This document shows, piece by piece, positions 25,658 through 36,377 of a DNA stretch of 57,221 nt. The stretch spans positions 1 to 57,221 of the forward strand of contig MVBO01000096.1 of the NCBI GenBank assembly GCA_002261195.1, given 5' to 3'. Every line of letters begins with the position of its first letter. Positions within the stretch are counted from its first letter, which is position 1. The position numbers were made by a program, and so were the translations under genes. Source of the DNA: Bifiguratus adelaidae. Taxonomy: Eukaryota; Mucoromycota; Endogonomycetes; Endogonales. The notes beneath the pieces were generated by a model. The model did no database searches, was not told where the DNA came from, and was given only the letters and a program-made list of their open reading frames with translations.

Positions 25658-25867
25658 ATGGAGTAGCTCTGCATATGGATCGTATGAGACACTAGTAATA
25701 CAGCTGCCGAGAGGACGGTTCCTCCATTTTCCGAACATGTGACCTTTACTTGAAACACGGCGTAACCGAGAGGGGCCGACAACGAGGTGACAACTTTTAT
25801 TTCATTGTGACGATGCAACGAAACTTGCAAATGTACACAACTTAGCCTTCAACCATCAAGTAACCAT

Positions 25868-27838
25868 CTAATGCCCATGACCATCATCCTCTTGCGCCTG
25901 TGACATATCAGCAACCTTGATCATGTCGTCTATTCGAAGAATGGCGATGGCAGCTTCTGTGGCAGATTTTAGGGACTTGATCTTGGACATGGCAGGTTCT
26001 AGGACGCCAGCTTCCATGTTGTTTCGGACCTCGCCCTTGAGCAGCTCCAAGCCGTACCATTTGAGGGAGCGTTTCCTCTCATCAGCGCCGGAGTTCAGCG
26101 CAGCGTTGTGGTAAGCGCGAAGTTTCGAAACCAGTTCGGTAGAGTCTTTAGCGGCGTTGACAGCCAAAGTCTTTGGTATGACGAGAAGCGCATTGGCAAA
26201 TTCTGCAATGGCGAGCTGCTCCCGTGATCCGATAGAGGTGGCAAAGTTCTCCAGATATATGCTCAGAGCTGACTCTACTGCACCTCCACCAGGGACAACT
26301 GATCCGGATTCCAGCGTTCGCTTGACGACACACAGAGCGTCGTGTAGAGATCGCTCCATTTCATCGAGCATGTAATCGTTTGCTCCGCGAAGAATGATGG
26401 AAGAGGAGTTTTGCACTTTTGTACCCTTGATCAAGATGCATTCATCGTCAGAGATCCTTTCTTGAATAACTTCCTCAGCCTGTCCAAGATACTCTTTATC
26501 AAAGGTTTCTTCACCGTCCAGATTGGCCAATGTAGAGATCATGGTAGCTAAATAAAGCAAATGAATGAGCAAGCTGGAATCAACGATTTCGTGATGCGGC
26601 TCCCACTTACCACCAGTAGCTTTGGCAATGCGTCTTACGTCGTCCTTCTTCGCACGTCTCACCGCCATCGCACCTGCTTCGACAAACAATTTCAGGCAAA
26701 GGTCATCAATCCCCTTGGTGGTAATGATCACATTTGCTCCAGTGCTCAAGATCTTTTGAATTTTCTCTGTCGTCAATGTAATTTCCCTAGACTAAAGTGT
26801 AAAGATGCCGAAAGACAAAGTGGTATTTGACAAGATCTCGTACCTCTTCCGAATATCTTCAAGCTTATCAGGATCATCGACTACAATGTTCACACCAAGG
26901 TTCATTTTTGTTTTCTGCAGATTCATATCGAGACAAGCAATCTTTGCGTTTGTGATCTTGGTTTTCATGGCTTGTGAGGCTACAGTGCAGTTGAGAGCAT
27001 AGCCCTTGACGAAGATGGATTCCCGTGTCGATTTTCCATGCGCCTTCAACACGTTAACAGCCTTCACAGGATATCTCGCTTCACCTCTGCTGTTCACGGT
27101 CTTGACCGCTTGCATAGCGTCAACTGCCATATTTGCGAAAAATTCGTCGTCGCTGTAAGCATCCCAGGTCAGATATACTGAATCATTCTACATGTCACCA
27201 CTTACGATCCAATGATTTTGGAAGACATTGATGTCTTTGCGGCATTGACCAAGCATTCGCGTCCGAGAGAATCCACCTTGACGGCCATTTGATCTGCAAT
27301 GAATTTGCATGCCTCCTTGGAAGCTAATCGGTATCCGGTGATGATGGTAGTAGGATGAATCTTGTTCTTAACCAACTCATTGGCGCGTTTCAGTAATTCG
27401 GCGGCGATAATCACGACCGAAGTCGTTCCATCACCGACTTCCCTGTCTTGCTGTTGTGCTAATTCTACCAAAACCTTTCCCGCAGGATGTTCTACCTCCA
27501 GTAGATTCAAAATCGTCGCGCCATCGTTTGATATTGTGACATCCTAAACACGTAGAATGAGTCTTTTGTTGCGCGGTGTTTCGTGCGATCCATCGAAGTA
27601 TACTTACACCAATCTCATCCACAAGCATCTTGTCGAGTCCCACCGGTCCAAGAGAGCTTTTGACAATATTCGCAATCGACACCACGGCCAACACTACACG
27701 TCATTGTCAATCTCACACCTCTCAGCGCACGCCATCCAGCAGTCAGACCAGTCACCTACCATTCTGTGATCTCACCTCTTGACCAGAGGTACGCTCTCCC
27801 CCAAGGAAGAGCGTTGGATTCGCTTCTCTAGCATACAT
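25868..27838 (-). CDS. TCP1: T-complex protein 1 subunit alpha (CCT1 chaperonin)
   Basis: This is the alpha subunit of the cytosolic CCT/TRiC chaperonin that folds actin and tubulin. The starting exon encodes [20 protein letters not shown], followed by [19 protein letters not shown] and the ATP-site [10 protein letters not shown]. The alpha-type apical segment is [17 protein letters not shown], then [33 protein letters not shown] and [15 protein letters not shown] precede the C-terminal [12 protein letters not shown] and a short GHGH tail. The first intron donor follows RSQN, which restores the conserved frame. There are about six exons in total. ATG 27838 lies about 75-102 bp from the divergent TUF1 start, so the two genes share a promoter. 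Confidence 0.97.
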
Positions 27839-27940
27839 GCTGTGTCCAAGAGCAAATCAACAGCCAAAGGCGTATTTTCGTGACGTCGACAAAATTGAAC
27901 ACATGCTGAAAAAATGTTTTCATTCTTTGCTGACACGACC

Positions 27941-29655
27941 ATGTTTGCGATCAGAGGGTTGCCTCGCGCTTGTACTGGCGCTTCCGCTCAGAGACGATGC
28001 TTGACTTCTGTTTCTCGGCTAGGTAAAAGTTCACAATGAGGATTATGTTCCGAATAGTGACTCATGTATGCTTGTATGTCTTTAGCTCGCCCTGCAACCT
28101 TGACTACCCTCCGAATGGTGAGTAGGGCAAGACATGACCACGATTCGTGTCAGAGTGCGCATACTCATATTCCCGTCATTTGCTAGCCTGCCGTTCAGCC
28201 CTTGTTGCGCAGTCGGCCGAACGCAGTGGCTACATCCTCGGTATTGCGATCCCTCGGTAAGTATTTTTCGATCTACACTATGGACAGCCATACCGATCGC
28301 ATGTACAGAGGTTCGAAAGATGGCTACTGAATCTGGCAAGTTTTCTCGCTCCAAGCCTCATATCAACATTGGTACTATCGGCCACGTCGATCACGGAAAG
28401 ACGACCTTGACAGCCGCCATTACCAAGACTTTGGCCAGCAAGGGTGGAGCTCAATTCATGGATTACAATCAGATCGACAAGGCTCCTGAGGAGAAGGCAC
28501 GTGGTATCACTATTTCAACCGCTCACGTCGAGTACGAGACCGCCAACCGTCACTATGCTCACGTTGACTGTCCTGGTCACGCCGATTACATCAAGAACAT
28601 GATTACTGGCGCTGCTCAGGTAGGCGAGCAGTATTTGAATGCGTCACAGCCGAATGCTCACGTTCTTCTCTCGTGTAGATGGATGGTGCCATCATCGTTG
28701 TGTCTGCCACTGACGGTCAAATGCCTCAAACCCGTGAACATCTCTTGTTGGCCCGCCAGGTCGGTGTTCAGAACCTTGTTGTCTTTGTGAACAAGGTGGA
28801 CGCTGTTGATGATCCGGAAATGTTGGAACTCGTCGAAATGGAAATGCGCGATCTCTTGACCCAATATGGATTTGACGGAGAGAACACCCCCATTGTTCAA
28901 GGATCCGCCTTGGCCGCTCTTGAAGGTCGTGATCCCGAGATTGGCGAAAAGGCTATTGAAAAGCTCATGGAAGCCGTTGACGCCCACATTCCTACTCCTC
29001 AAAGAGACTTGGACAAGCCTTTCCTCATGCCCATTGAAGGTATGTGTCTGCATGCAGCCTCATCGACCTCACGGATGACTGATGCTTTCGTCTCTGCCCT
29101 GTAGACGTATTTTCCATTTCCGGACGTGGTACCGTCGCCACCGGACGCGTTGAACGCGGAACCATCACCAAGGGTTCCGAAATCGAAATTGTGGGCATGG
29201 GACCAACCATCAAGACCACCTTAACCGGCATTGAAATGTTCCACAAGGAACTTGATCGCGGTGAAGCTGGTGACAACATGGGCGCCCTCTTGCGTGGTAT
29301 CAAACGCGAACAAATCCGTCGCGGCCAAGTCTTGTGTGCCCCTGGCACCGTCAAGTCACACAAGAAATTCACGGCTCAACTGTACATTCTGACCAAGGAC
29401 GAAGGCGGCCGTCACACTCCCTTCGTTGACAATTATAGACCGCAGATGTTTGTCCGTACCACCGATGTGACCGTGACGCTCCGACACCCCGAAGGCACCG
29501 AGAACCCAGAGGAAAAGATGATTATGCCCGGTGACAATGTTGAATTGGAAGGTGAACTCGTCCATGACATTGCATTGGAAGAAGGTCAACGCTTCACCAT
29601 TCGCGAAGGTGGCAAGACTGTTGGCACGGGTGTGATTACCCAAATCAAAGAATAG
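27941..29655 (+). CDS. TUF1: Mitochondrial elongation factor Tu
   Basis: This [13 protein letters not shown] GTPase delivers aminoacyl-tRNA to mitochondrial ribosomes. The N-terminus ([19 protein letters not shown]...) is Arg-rich and free of acidic residues, like a mitochondrial presequence. It is spread over four short exons before the conserved body begins near 28312. GTPase motifs are G1 [10 protein letters not shown]3 DCPGHADY and G4 NKVD. The bacterial-type body includes [14 protein letters not shown] and [14 protein letters not shown]. Introns interrupt after MITGAAQ and after MPIE. An in-frame ATG at 27914 would add MFSFFADTT; I prefer 27941 because of its ACCATG context and presequence-like composition. 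The frame ends at TAG 29653-29655. Confidence 0.96.
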
Positions 29656-30033
29656 ACTTTAATGTAGAACTGTACATGGACATAACATTCATTTTTCATC
29701 CCGACGGTCTTGGCAAACATGACACAATTGTTGTCTCGGAGCAAATTCCACTTTGCAACAGGAGGTGGCTCGCCTGATTCTGACGATGATGTCAAGTGAG
29801 AGCATGTATCTCTCGCGGTTATTCGTACATAGCGCTCTCCGCAATATTGAACATGATCGAGTTTCGCCCTGATCCGAACTATTTCTGTATCAACCCCGTT
29901 AAAACAATGGCCGCGTCTCCGCTCCAACCCAAAAATAATTTGATCTATATCACGCAGCACGTCTCAAACATGCAACACTTGCGCTCTATATAAAAGCCCT
30001 CTTGCTTCTCCACTCTTGGTTTCTCTATCCGAC
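29656..30033 (+). promoter_or_regulatory. Promoter of the first LysM gene
   Basis: This 378-bp intergenic stretch ends with a good TATA box, TATATAAAAG at 29987-29996, about 40 bp before the LysM ATG. No gene is visible in it. The strong TATA box fits a regulated, highly expressed secreted-protein gene. Confidence 0.6.
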
Positions 30034-30963
30034 ATGAAGTCTATGCTATGGCTGTCGGCAGCCCTGGCGGCTGTACAGATTGCATCTGCTGCCTCTTGTA
30101 GCAAGGCGTACACAGTCGTCTCGGGTGACTACTGCGACAAGATTGGCACTCAGTTTGGCATCACCTTCGCGCAACTCAGGAATTGGAATCCGAGCATCAA
30201 TAGCGCTTGCACCAATTTGTCTATTGGACAGGTGCTGTGTGTTGCCGAGTCCACATCCACATCTTCGACGTCTACGTTCACAAGCTCCCAGCCTACGCCA
30301 TCTGGTACTCCCGGATGCACCTTCTACACGATCAAGCCGGGTGATTCTTGTGGATATATCAAGGGAAAGTTCGGCATCACCATTCAAGAGATCTACGAAT
30401 ATAACCCTACCTTCTACAACTGCAACAAGATCAGCTCGTACGTGGGCAAACAGATCTGTGTGACCAAGCCTGCCAACAAGTACGCCTTTGGATATCCCGT
30501 CTTCCAAGGTGGTCAAACGCTCGTCTCCGAAAAGACTGTGGTCATCAAGGACGCCAAAGACTTTTGCTCTTTCATGCCTCCTGCGCCTGGCGATCTCGTT
30601 GCTCCTACCGAACAACAAGCACTCGTCCAATGTACGTCCTCCTCTGTTGCTCCGGGCGCCAAGACTTTCCCCAGCGGCTACATCAAAACCGCTAACTTTT
30701 ACAACAACACCGTGGCCAACTACGTCCAAATCACTGGCACGATTGATATCACCAAGTGGAACATGTCCTCCAGTGATCAAGGTGGCCAGTACGATTTCAC
30801 TGGCTCGCCTAAGCTTGCCGAGTGTGCCGGCTACAACTCTTTTGTCAGCCTCATAGAACCCAATGTACCCGACTTTTGTATCCGTTGCTGTCAATCACCT
30901 GGAGATTGCCCCACTGGTATCTCCACCTATGGTTGCGCCGTGATTGTGCCTGGTACCTACTGA
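30034..30963 (+). CDS. Secreted two-LysM protein with conserved C-terminal domain (copy A)
   Basis: This intron-free gene encodes about 309 residues. A signal peptide (MKSMLWLSAALAAVQIASA) precedes two LysM domains: one from YTVVSGDYCDKIG to IGQVLCV, and one from YTIKPGDSCGYIK to VGKQICV, each with paired Cys. They are joined by a Ser/Thr linker. LysM domains bind chitin or related N-acetylglucosamine polymers, so the protein probably sits at or near the cell wall or in the medium. Residues from about 160 to the end form a second, Cys-containing domain that I cannot name. Its landmarks are FPSGYIKTANF, YVQITGTIDI, SSSDQGGQYD and CIRCCQSPGDCPTGIST. The same domain ends the genes at 31855 and 37182. 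The ATG at 30034 follows a TATA box. Confidence 0.93.
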   Translation: MKSMLWLSAALAAVQIASAASCSKAYTVVSGDYCDKIGTQFGITFAQLRNWNPSINSACTNLSIGQVLCVAESTSTSSTSTFTSSQPTPSGTPGCTFYTIKPGDSCGYIKGKFGITIQEIYEYNPTFYNCNKISSYVGKQICVTKPANKYAFGYPVFQGGQTLVSEKTVVIKDAKDFCSFMPPAPGDLVAPTEQQALVQCTSSSVAPGAKTFPSGYIKTANFYNNTVANYVQITGTIDITKWNMSSSDQGGQYDFTGSPKLAECAGYNSFVSLIEPNVPDFCIRCCQSPGDCPTGISTYGCAVIVPGTY

Positions 30964-31854
30964 ATAGACCACATAAAATAGGTGCCGACAAAACGAAACG
31001 CGGCAATGGCATTATCTCTCTGCTCATATTTCGCCTTGCATGCAAATCATGGATGGATTCACTTGCTGCGACCGGAGGCTGCACAGGACGCAAAGCCAAG
31101 TTATTCAACCCATGGAACAAGCTAAACCATCTTGTCCTGCTCAACCCAGAGAGACGCACCAGGGAACAGTGAAAAAGGAGACCGTCATGCTCTGTACCAC
31201 AAGATGAAATATTCAAGTCATTCTCCCGAGCAATGTTTGCTATATATAATCTCCATATCACATTGGAACATCATGTGCGTGATGGTGTGAAGAGATGCCT
31301 TGGAACGACGAGAATGTCAAAGGGCTATTGCTCTCCGGCCAGTTACACATGAGGCCCGAGTATTTTGCCGAACGAGTTTGTGGGCCTGGACCACTGTGTC
31401 GGGAAATTGCGCCATTCGTGAAGAATTTTGCCTCAGACCAATTTCTGTCTCCTACTCACGACTCCCCAGGGACCCCCTGATATGCTATGTCTTCCGCCTA
31501 GTGTCGATGATAACAGGTGCTCTTCCTGTGTTAAGCATTGCCTAGCCAAGAATCTACGGACCCGTGCCACCTGTTGCAAACCAAAAATAAACAATGGTAA
31601 CCTTGGTATCGATCACCTGCTTTAGGTTTAGATTTTCTTCAGTGTATTTGCTCTATTTTCAGAATGAACCCCATCATTCGACGCTTCGATCAAAGGATCA
31701 TCCGGAAGGAAATCACGCTTCTGGGAACTTATTATTAGCGTTTCTACGTGATAAAAGGCTGACGAAACTTGTCTCATTTTTTCATCTCGCACTTTGCTTT
31801 CCCCTCTTCCATATAATCACCTCATCTTAATACCGACATTCTATCTCTGTAAAC
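30964..31854 (+). promoter_or_regulatory. Spacer between tandem LysM genes, with TATA-like site
   Basis: These 890 bp contain no recognisable coding region. A TATAAT stretch at 31812-31817 lies about 40 bp before the ATG of LysM copy B, the same spacing as in copy A. No remnant of a third LysM copy was seen. Confidence 0.5.
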
Positions 31855-32844
31855 ATGAAGTCGGCTCTTTTGATAGTATCTGCGGCTTTGGCTGCTCTGC
31901 AGGTGGCCTCTGGCGCGTCCTGCAGCAAGACCTACACCGTAGCGTCGGGTGACTACTGCGACAAGATTGATACGCAGTTTGGCATCACCTTCACTCAACT
32001 CAGAGCCTGGAATCCCTCCGTTAATGCGGCATGTGACAACTTATATGTTGGACAAAAGCTCTGCGTCGCCGAGTCCACATCCAACACCCCGACGACGACG
32101 ACGTCAACAACAACCAAGTCCACATCGACTACCAAGACCACCTCCTCCACCACGACAACAAGCTCGACACTTAAACCAAGTGGCACGCCAGGATGCACCC
32201 TGTACACGATAAAGAGTGGTGATTCTTGCGGTAACATCAAATCACGATATGGCTTGAGCATCTCCCAAATCTACCAATACAATCCTACCTTCTACAACTG
32301 CAACAAGATTAGTTCGTATATTGGCAAGAAGATTTGCGTGACCAAGCCAACCAACAAGTACGCACTCGGGTATCCTACCTTTCAAGGCGGTCAAACACAA
32401 AGATCCGGCATCACTGTGGCGGTCAAGGACGCCAGCCACTTCTGCTCCTTCCTTCCGCCTTCTTCGGGTGGTGACATTGCCGGCACTGAAAGCCAAGGCC
32501 GTGTCCAATGCACCTCGTCGTCCCTTGCTCCGGGAGCCAAGACCTTCCCCTCCGGATTTATCAAATCCGCTCACTTTGCGTCCAACTCTCAAGCTGGATA
32601 CGTTCAAATCACGGGCCTTATTGATCGCACAAAGTACAGTTTGTCCAGCAGTGACCAAGGAGGCCAATACGACTCTAACGGGACGCCATCGGGTGGCGTC
32701 TGCGCGGGATACAATGCCTTTGTCAACTTGATTGAACCGTCCACGGATACCTATTGTATTCGATGCTGTCAAAGTCCTGGTGATTGTCCCGCTGGTATCT
32801 CTACCTCTGGTTGCTCGCGTATTGTACCTGGAAACTATTCATAG
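31855..32844 (+). CDS. Secreted two-LysM protein with conserved C-terminal domain (copy B)
   Basis: This is a tandem paralogue of the gene at 30034 in the same orientation, about 329 residues, with no intron. The architecture is identical: signal peptide (MKSALLIVSAALAALQVASG), LysM 1 (YTVASGDYCDKID...VGQKLCV), a longer Thr/Ser linker of about 40 residues, LysM 2 (YTIKSGDSCGNIK...IGKKICV) and the shared C-terminal domain (FPSGFIKSAHF, SSSDQGGQYD, CIRCCQSPGDCPAGIST). The Thr-rich linker is a likely O-mannosylation zone. The high identity between copies across both LysM domains and the tail indicates a tandem duplication, with linker length the main difference. It probably binds cell-wall or environmental chitin; whether it acts in wall assembly or in protection from host chitinases cannot be told. 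Confidence 0.93.
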   Translation: MKSALLIVSAALAALQVASGASCSKTYTVASGDYCDKIDTQFGITFTQLRAWNPSVNAACDNLYVGQKLCVAESTSNTPTTTTSTTTKSTSTTKTTSSTTTTSSTLKPSGTPGCTLYTIKSGDSCGNIKSRYGLSISQIYQYNPTFYNCNKISSYIGKKICVTKPTNKYALGYPTFQGGQTQRSGITVAVKDASHFCSFLPPSSGGDIAGTESQGRVQCTSSSLAPGAKTFPSGFIKSAHFASNSQAGYVQITGLIDRTKYSLSSSDQGGQYDSNGTPSGGVCAGYNAFVNLIEPSTDTYCIRCCQSPGDCPAGISTSGCSRIVPGNYS

Positions 32845-34101
32845 AGTTATAAACGCTTGGTGTACCTGTATATTCAACGGCATTGGGGATACCGAGCGTT
32901 TTTATGTCTTTCCGTGTTGCCGTGGACTGTATGGCAGTCTGTCCACGCTTTCAGAGCCTGCTAAGAGCGTTTCTGCGTTTCGAGGCTATATATCATGTGC
33001 AGGATCTATTTTTGGCCACCCAAGCCGTGTTATGGGCATGATAGGACGACTCCTAAATATCGGCACAAGGTGACCAAATCACCCCCGATAGACGCCCCGC
33101 ATTCCGATGACAAGGAGGAACCCACACACTGCCACAAAAGTGAACTCCTCTCGGGGACATCCGAGGAAGCCACCCGGATCACCTGCTCCGTGTTATTCGC
33201 GCATTAGCACACCATTGTCCGCACATGCAGCGATGCTCATCATCTACCAGAGCGGTTCACACAACTCTCTGATCTGTGACCTTCAACGCGCCTGTTCAAC
33301 TGAAAGGTGTGCCGGTCAAAAAACCGTGTGTCACCTGTGCCATAGCTGGTCTAGTCTGCTCTCGCTGCCACGGTTCCCTTCGAGGCAGGTTAGAACCACC
33401 CGTAGCACGAGGATCATCTCGCAGGATATTCGGAGACAACACAAAATGCCCTAAGTGCGCACCATTGCATCAAAAAGGTCATGGTGGCTTGCCAGGTGCG
33501 GCTTTCCCACAGACTAATTGACAAGGCCAGTTTGGGTACGCACGCAAAAGGAAATGTCTCTTACCAAAGGCTTGACACATACGTTGAAGGGGTTACGATC
33601 GATGCTTGAAATAGATCAAATCGACAATGGAAGGAGCGTTGCGCAGCCATGACGGTTATCCGCACTGTGACAAGACTGCCAAACCACTCGATCTACCATT
33701 AGAACTTAGCGCGCACTTTTTCCTCTTGTGATCGAAGAGTTATTAGAGTTATTTATCCCAACCAATCAGCGTGATTGCGCATCTTCGGCCTATCTTCGTT
33801 GTACCGGACTTAGGGTCACGCGGTGAGACCAAGGACACGCTAAATCCCACCGCAATTTTTTGCCCACGAGAAAAGTGGATCCTTGGTAAGCAAGAATTCA
33901 CCTGCGTGAACGAGGGAAGTGATCATTGTCTGTGATACTATCCAATTGCGGATAAGCCCAGATCCAGAGCTTGCCCCGAAAAAGAGTTTTGTTGAGGTGC
34001 GGGGAAGAGCCGTGGGGTATAAAAGGACGTGGTGGATCCTAAACTCCGCTCGCTGGATAGTCTGTTAATAGACGTCCCACATTATATCGTGCGCATTCAA
34101 T
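32845..34101. other. Intergenic region with aquaglyceroporin promoter
   Basis: These 1.26 kb contain no gene I can support. A CCAATCA box lies at about 33761-33767. A small plus-strand frame at 33276-33521 has three Cys pairs but begins with GTG and lies just after an in-frame stop; it is discussed separately and not called as a gene. Confidence 0.45.
34018..34026 (+). promoter_or_regulatory. TATA box of the aquaglyceroporin gene
   Basis: TATAAAAGG lies 76 bp before the start codon at 34102, at a usual fungal distance, with no competing gene between. Confidence 0.65.
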
Positions 34102-35260
34102 ATGTCCAATACCACATATGGCGAGGGTAAGGCAAACGTGGAGCAGGTCGAGGACGTCCAGACGACACCTGCTCCTCAAACGGACCACCACCATCACGCC
34201 TATCCTCAACCTACTACTGGACATCCCGTGCTGGAGGCTCCCTTTGAGGAAGTGATGGCCGACAAGCCCGCGGCTGGTCACATACATCCTGTCATTCACG
34301 CACCTGCGTGGCAATTGCGGTGGGAAGCTAAGCGAGAATGGCTCAGACCCTACTTTGCAGAATGTTTTGCGGTCATGATCTACGTCACCTTTGGATGTGG
34401 TTCTGTGGCCCAATTTCTTCTCGGTGGTGGCATTTACGGTTCTTGGCTCAATGTTGCTCTCGCCTTTGGTTTAGCTATTGCTTTTGCCGTCTATCTCTGC
34501 GCTCCTATATCTGGTGGTCACACGAAGTAAGGATCGGATGAATGCGTTTCATGCCCTTTCAATGCACACGTGACTTAACGATCCCTAGTCCTGCCATTAC
34601 CGTCACCATGGCTATCTTCCGTGGTTTCCCATGGCGACGAGTGCCTGGATACATTATTTCTCAAATCATTGGTGGTTTCATTGGAGCCTGTCTCGTCTAC
34701 GCTGCCTTTTACGATACGATCAATATGTTTGACGGCGGTGTCCGTCAAATTGTTGGCAAGCAAGCAACAAGCACCATTTGGTGTAACTTGCCGGCGCCAG
34801 GCATTACCACTGGATGGTCTTTCTGGACCGAATTTCTCGCCAACGCTGCCTTTACCCTTGTTGTCTTTGTTCTCGTGGACGAGAACAACCCATTAGTGTG
34901 AGTAGAAAAGCATTGTGTGCGATTTGCGCGATATTAATGCCTTTTACTAGTTCTCCTCAAACTGCGCCTATCATGATTGGTTTGAGCATCACCACAACTG
35001 TTCTCGGTCTTGCTCAACAAGGTGTCGCCCTTAACCCTGCTCGTGATCTCGGCCCGCGTATCTTTGTCGCCATTGTCTATGGACCCGAGATCTTCCAGCT
35101 AGGCAATCACTTCTTTTGGATACCAATGGTTGCGCCCTTTTTTGGTTGCATTACGTCGGCGTTCATCTATGATATGCTCTTTTATGTCCACCCACAACCT
35201 CAACAAGGATCTCATGCTTTGGAAGGCACCACGTCTATCCATGAGAAGGATAGTCTGTAG
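34102..35260 (+). CDS. Aquaglyceroporin (MIP channel)
   Basis: This membrane channel for water and small polyols has both half-helix motifs. The first is GGHTNPAIT, reassembled across the intron at 34527-34588. The second is GVALNPARDLGPR; the Asp after NPAR marks the glycerol-conducting GlpF-type branch. A second intron occupies 34898-34950. Six membrane spans are recognisable between about residues 90 and 330. The N-terminal 80 residues are cytosolic, acidic and His-rich (TDHHHHAY). Compared with the E. coli GlpF filter as I know it, the helix-2 Trp appears replaced by Phe (FGLAIAFAVYL), and the Phe before the second NPA by Val. The pore may therefore be altered. A likely role is glycerol or water flux in osmotic adaptation. 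Confidence 0.95.
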
Positions 35261-35426
35261 AAGAATGGCATCATGTTGTAACGTTACCTTAATGTATGTA
35301 TAAAGCAAAAAAGCATGAGCCAAAACGCTGTCACAATAGGCTGAGCTCCAGGGGAAAAGGTTGGTACTGGACGCGCAGGTTTTTGTCTCACTTCTCTACA
35401 TCACACACCTCTCTGGATTGCTCATC

Positions 35427-36321
35427 ATGATGGCCTCCGAATTTCCACCGGGACCGTTCTACATCAAGTCTCGGAAACATCACGTAAGTATGTCGCCGGC
35501 TCTAGAGCTAGGCTTCTCAACCTGAAGGGTAGATGTGTCTGGACGTTGAAGGCGGTAGTAAACGTGAAGATACCCCCATCGTTGTCTGGCCGCAGAAACG
35601 ACACAATCGAGAGAATCAACTCTGGACATACGAGGATGGTTTCTTGGTCAACGTGGCCTCGCGACTGGTGATTGATGTCCGAGGCGGTGCCTTGAAGCCT
35701 GTGGCTCAGATTATTCAGTATTCGCGTAAGCTAATGCAATCGGCTCACAACCAACGATGGACGTTTCGCGAAGGTTACATTTATCCCATCGTCGATCCAG
35801 CCCTGGTGCTAGATATTCGCGGTGATTCCGGTGATGAAGGTGCAGCTGTCATTTTATACCAACGACAACGGGGCGAAAAGTTAAATCAAATGTGGTATCT
35901 CGAGCCAGCGGAAGGTGACTATCCTCAGGGTCAAGCGTACTATCCACCATCCCAGCAATACGCGCCTCCACCTTCCTATGGACAAGGTTACGATCCCGCC
36001 CATGGACCAGGCATGCCAGCCAGACATCAAGACATGGAACGCGCACACGCTCAAGTCTACCACCACAACACGGCTCATTTGTCACACGAGCTCATTGCCG
36101 GCGCAGCTGCATTTGAGGCTATGCGAGCCTACGAAAAACATCAAGAAGCGCGGGGTGAGCCCGTCAAGCATGCCTTTGCCAAGGAAGCCTTGGTGGCTAT
36201 CGCCATGGCCGAAGCCGTCAAATTGATGGAAGAACGGGGATTTGGGGGTGATCGAGAAGCGGCCAAGCGGGATGCTGCTCGAGCGGCTGAACAAGAATAC
36301 GATCGTCGCTACAACTATTAA
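35427..36321 (+). CDS. Ricin-B-like lectin domain fused to CipC-like (DUF3759) domain
   Basis: Two exons (35427-35483 and 35533-36321) encode about 282 residues with no signal peptide, so the protein is probably cytosolic. Residues 1-145 form a beta-trefoil of ricin-B/CBM13 type, with three repeats ending in QLWTYEDGFL, QRWTFREGYI and QMWYLEPAEG; each has the Q-x-W signature and a preceding LDI/IDV strand. A Pro/Tyr/Gln-rich linker follows (about 145-200). The C-terminal 75 residues (SHELIAGAAAFEAMRAYEKH ... FAKEALVAIAMAEA ... AAEQEYDRRYNY) look like the fungal CipC/DUF3759 family, named for a concanamycin-induced Aspergillus protein. It may sense or bind a glycan under stress. The combination is unusual. 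The stop is 56 bp from the convergent LITAF gene. Confidence 0.87.
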
Positions 36322-36377
36322 GTCCATTCTTTATTCACATCCTAGCACCTATACAATGCTTAACAATAAACTTCCGA

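Noticed and set aside
30046-30894. 282-codon open frame on the minus strand, antisense to LysM copy A
   Set aside because: It mirrors the strong codon bias of the LysM gene. A similar antisense frame lies opposite copy B. It has no signal or domain of its own.
32242-32772. 176-codon minus-strand frame opposite LysM copy B
   Set aside because: Same codon-bias shadow as in copy A; the plus strand is clearly the coding one.
33276-33521. Small plus-strand frame with three CxxC-like pairs, resembling a zinc ribbon
   Set aside because: It starts with GTG directly after an in-frame TGA, has no ATG or convincing splice acceptor, and an overlapping frame is also Cys-rich by composition. It may deserve an RNA check but is not a supported gene.
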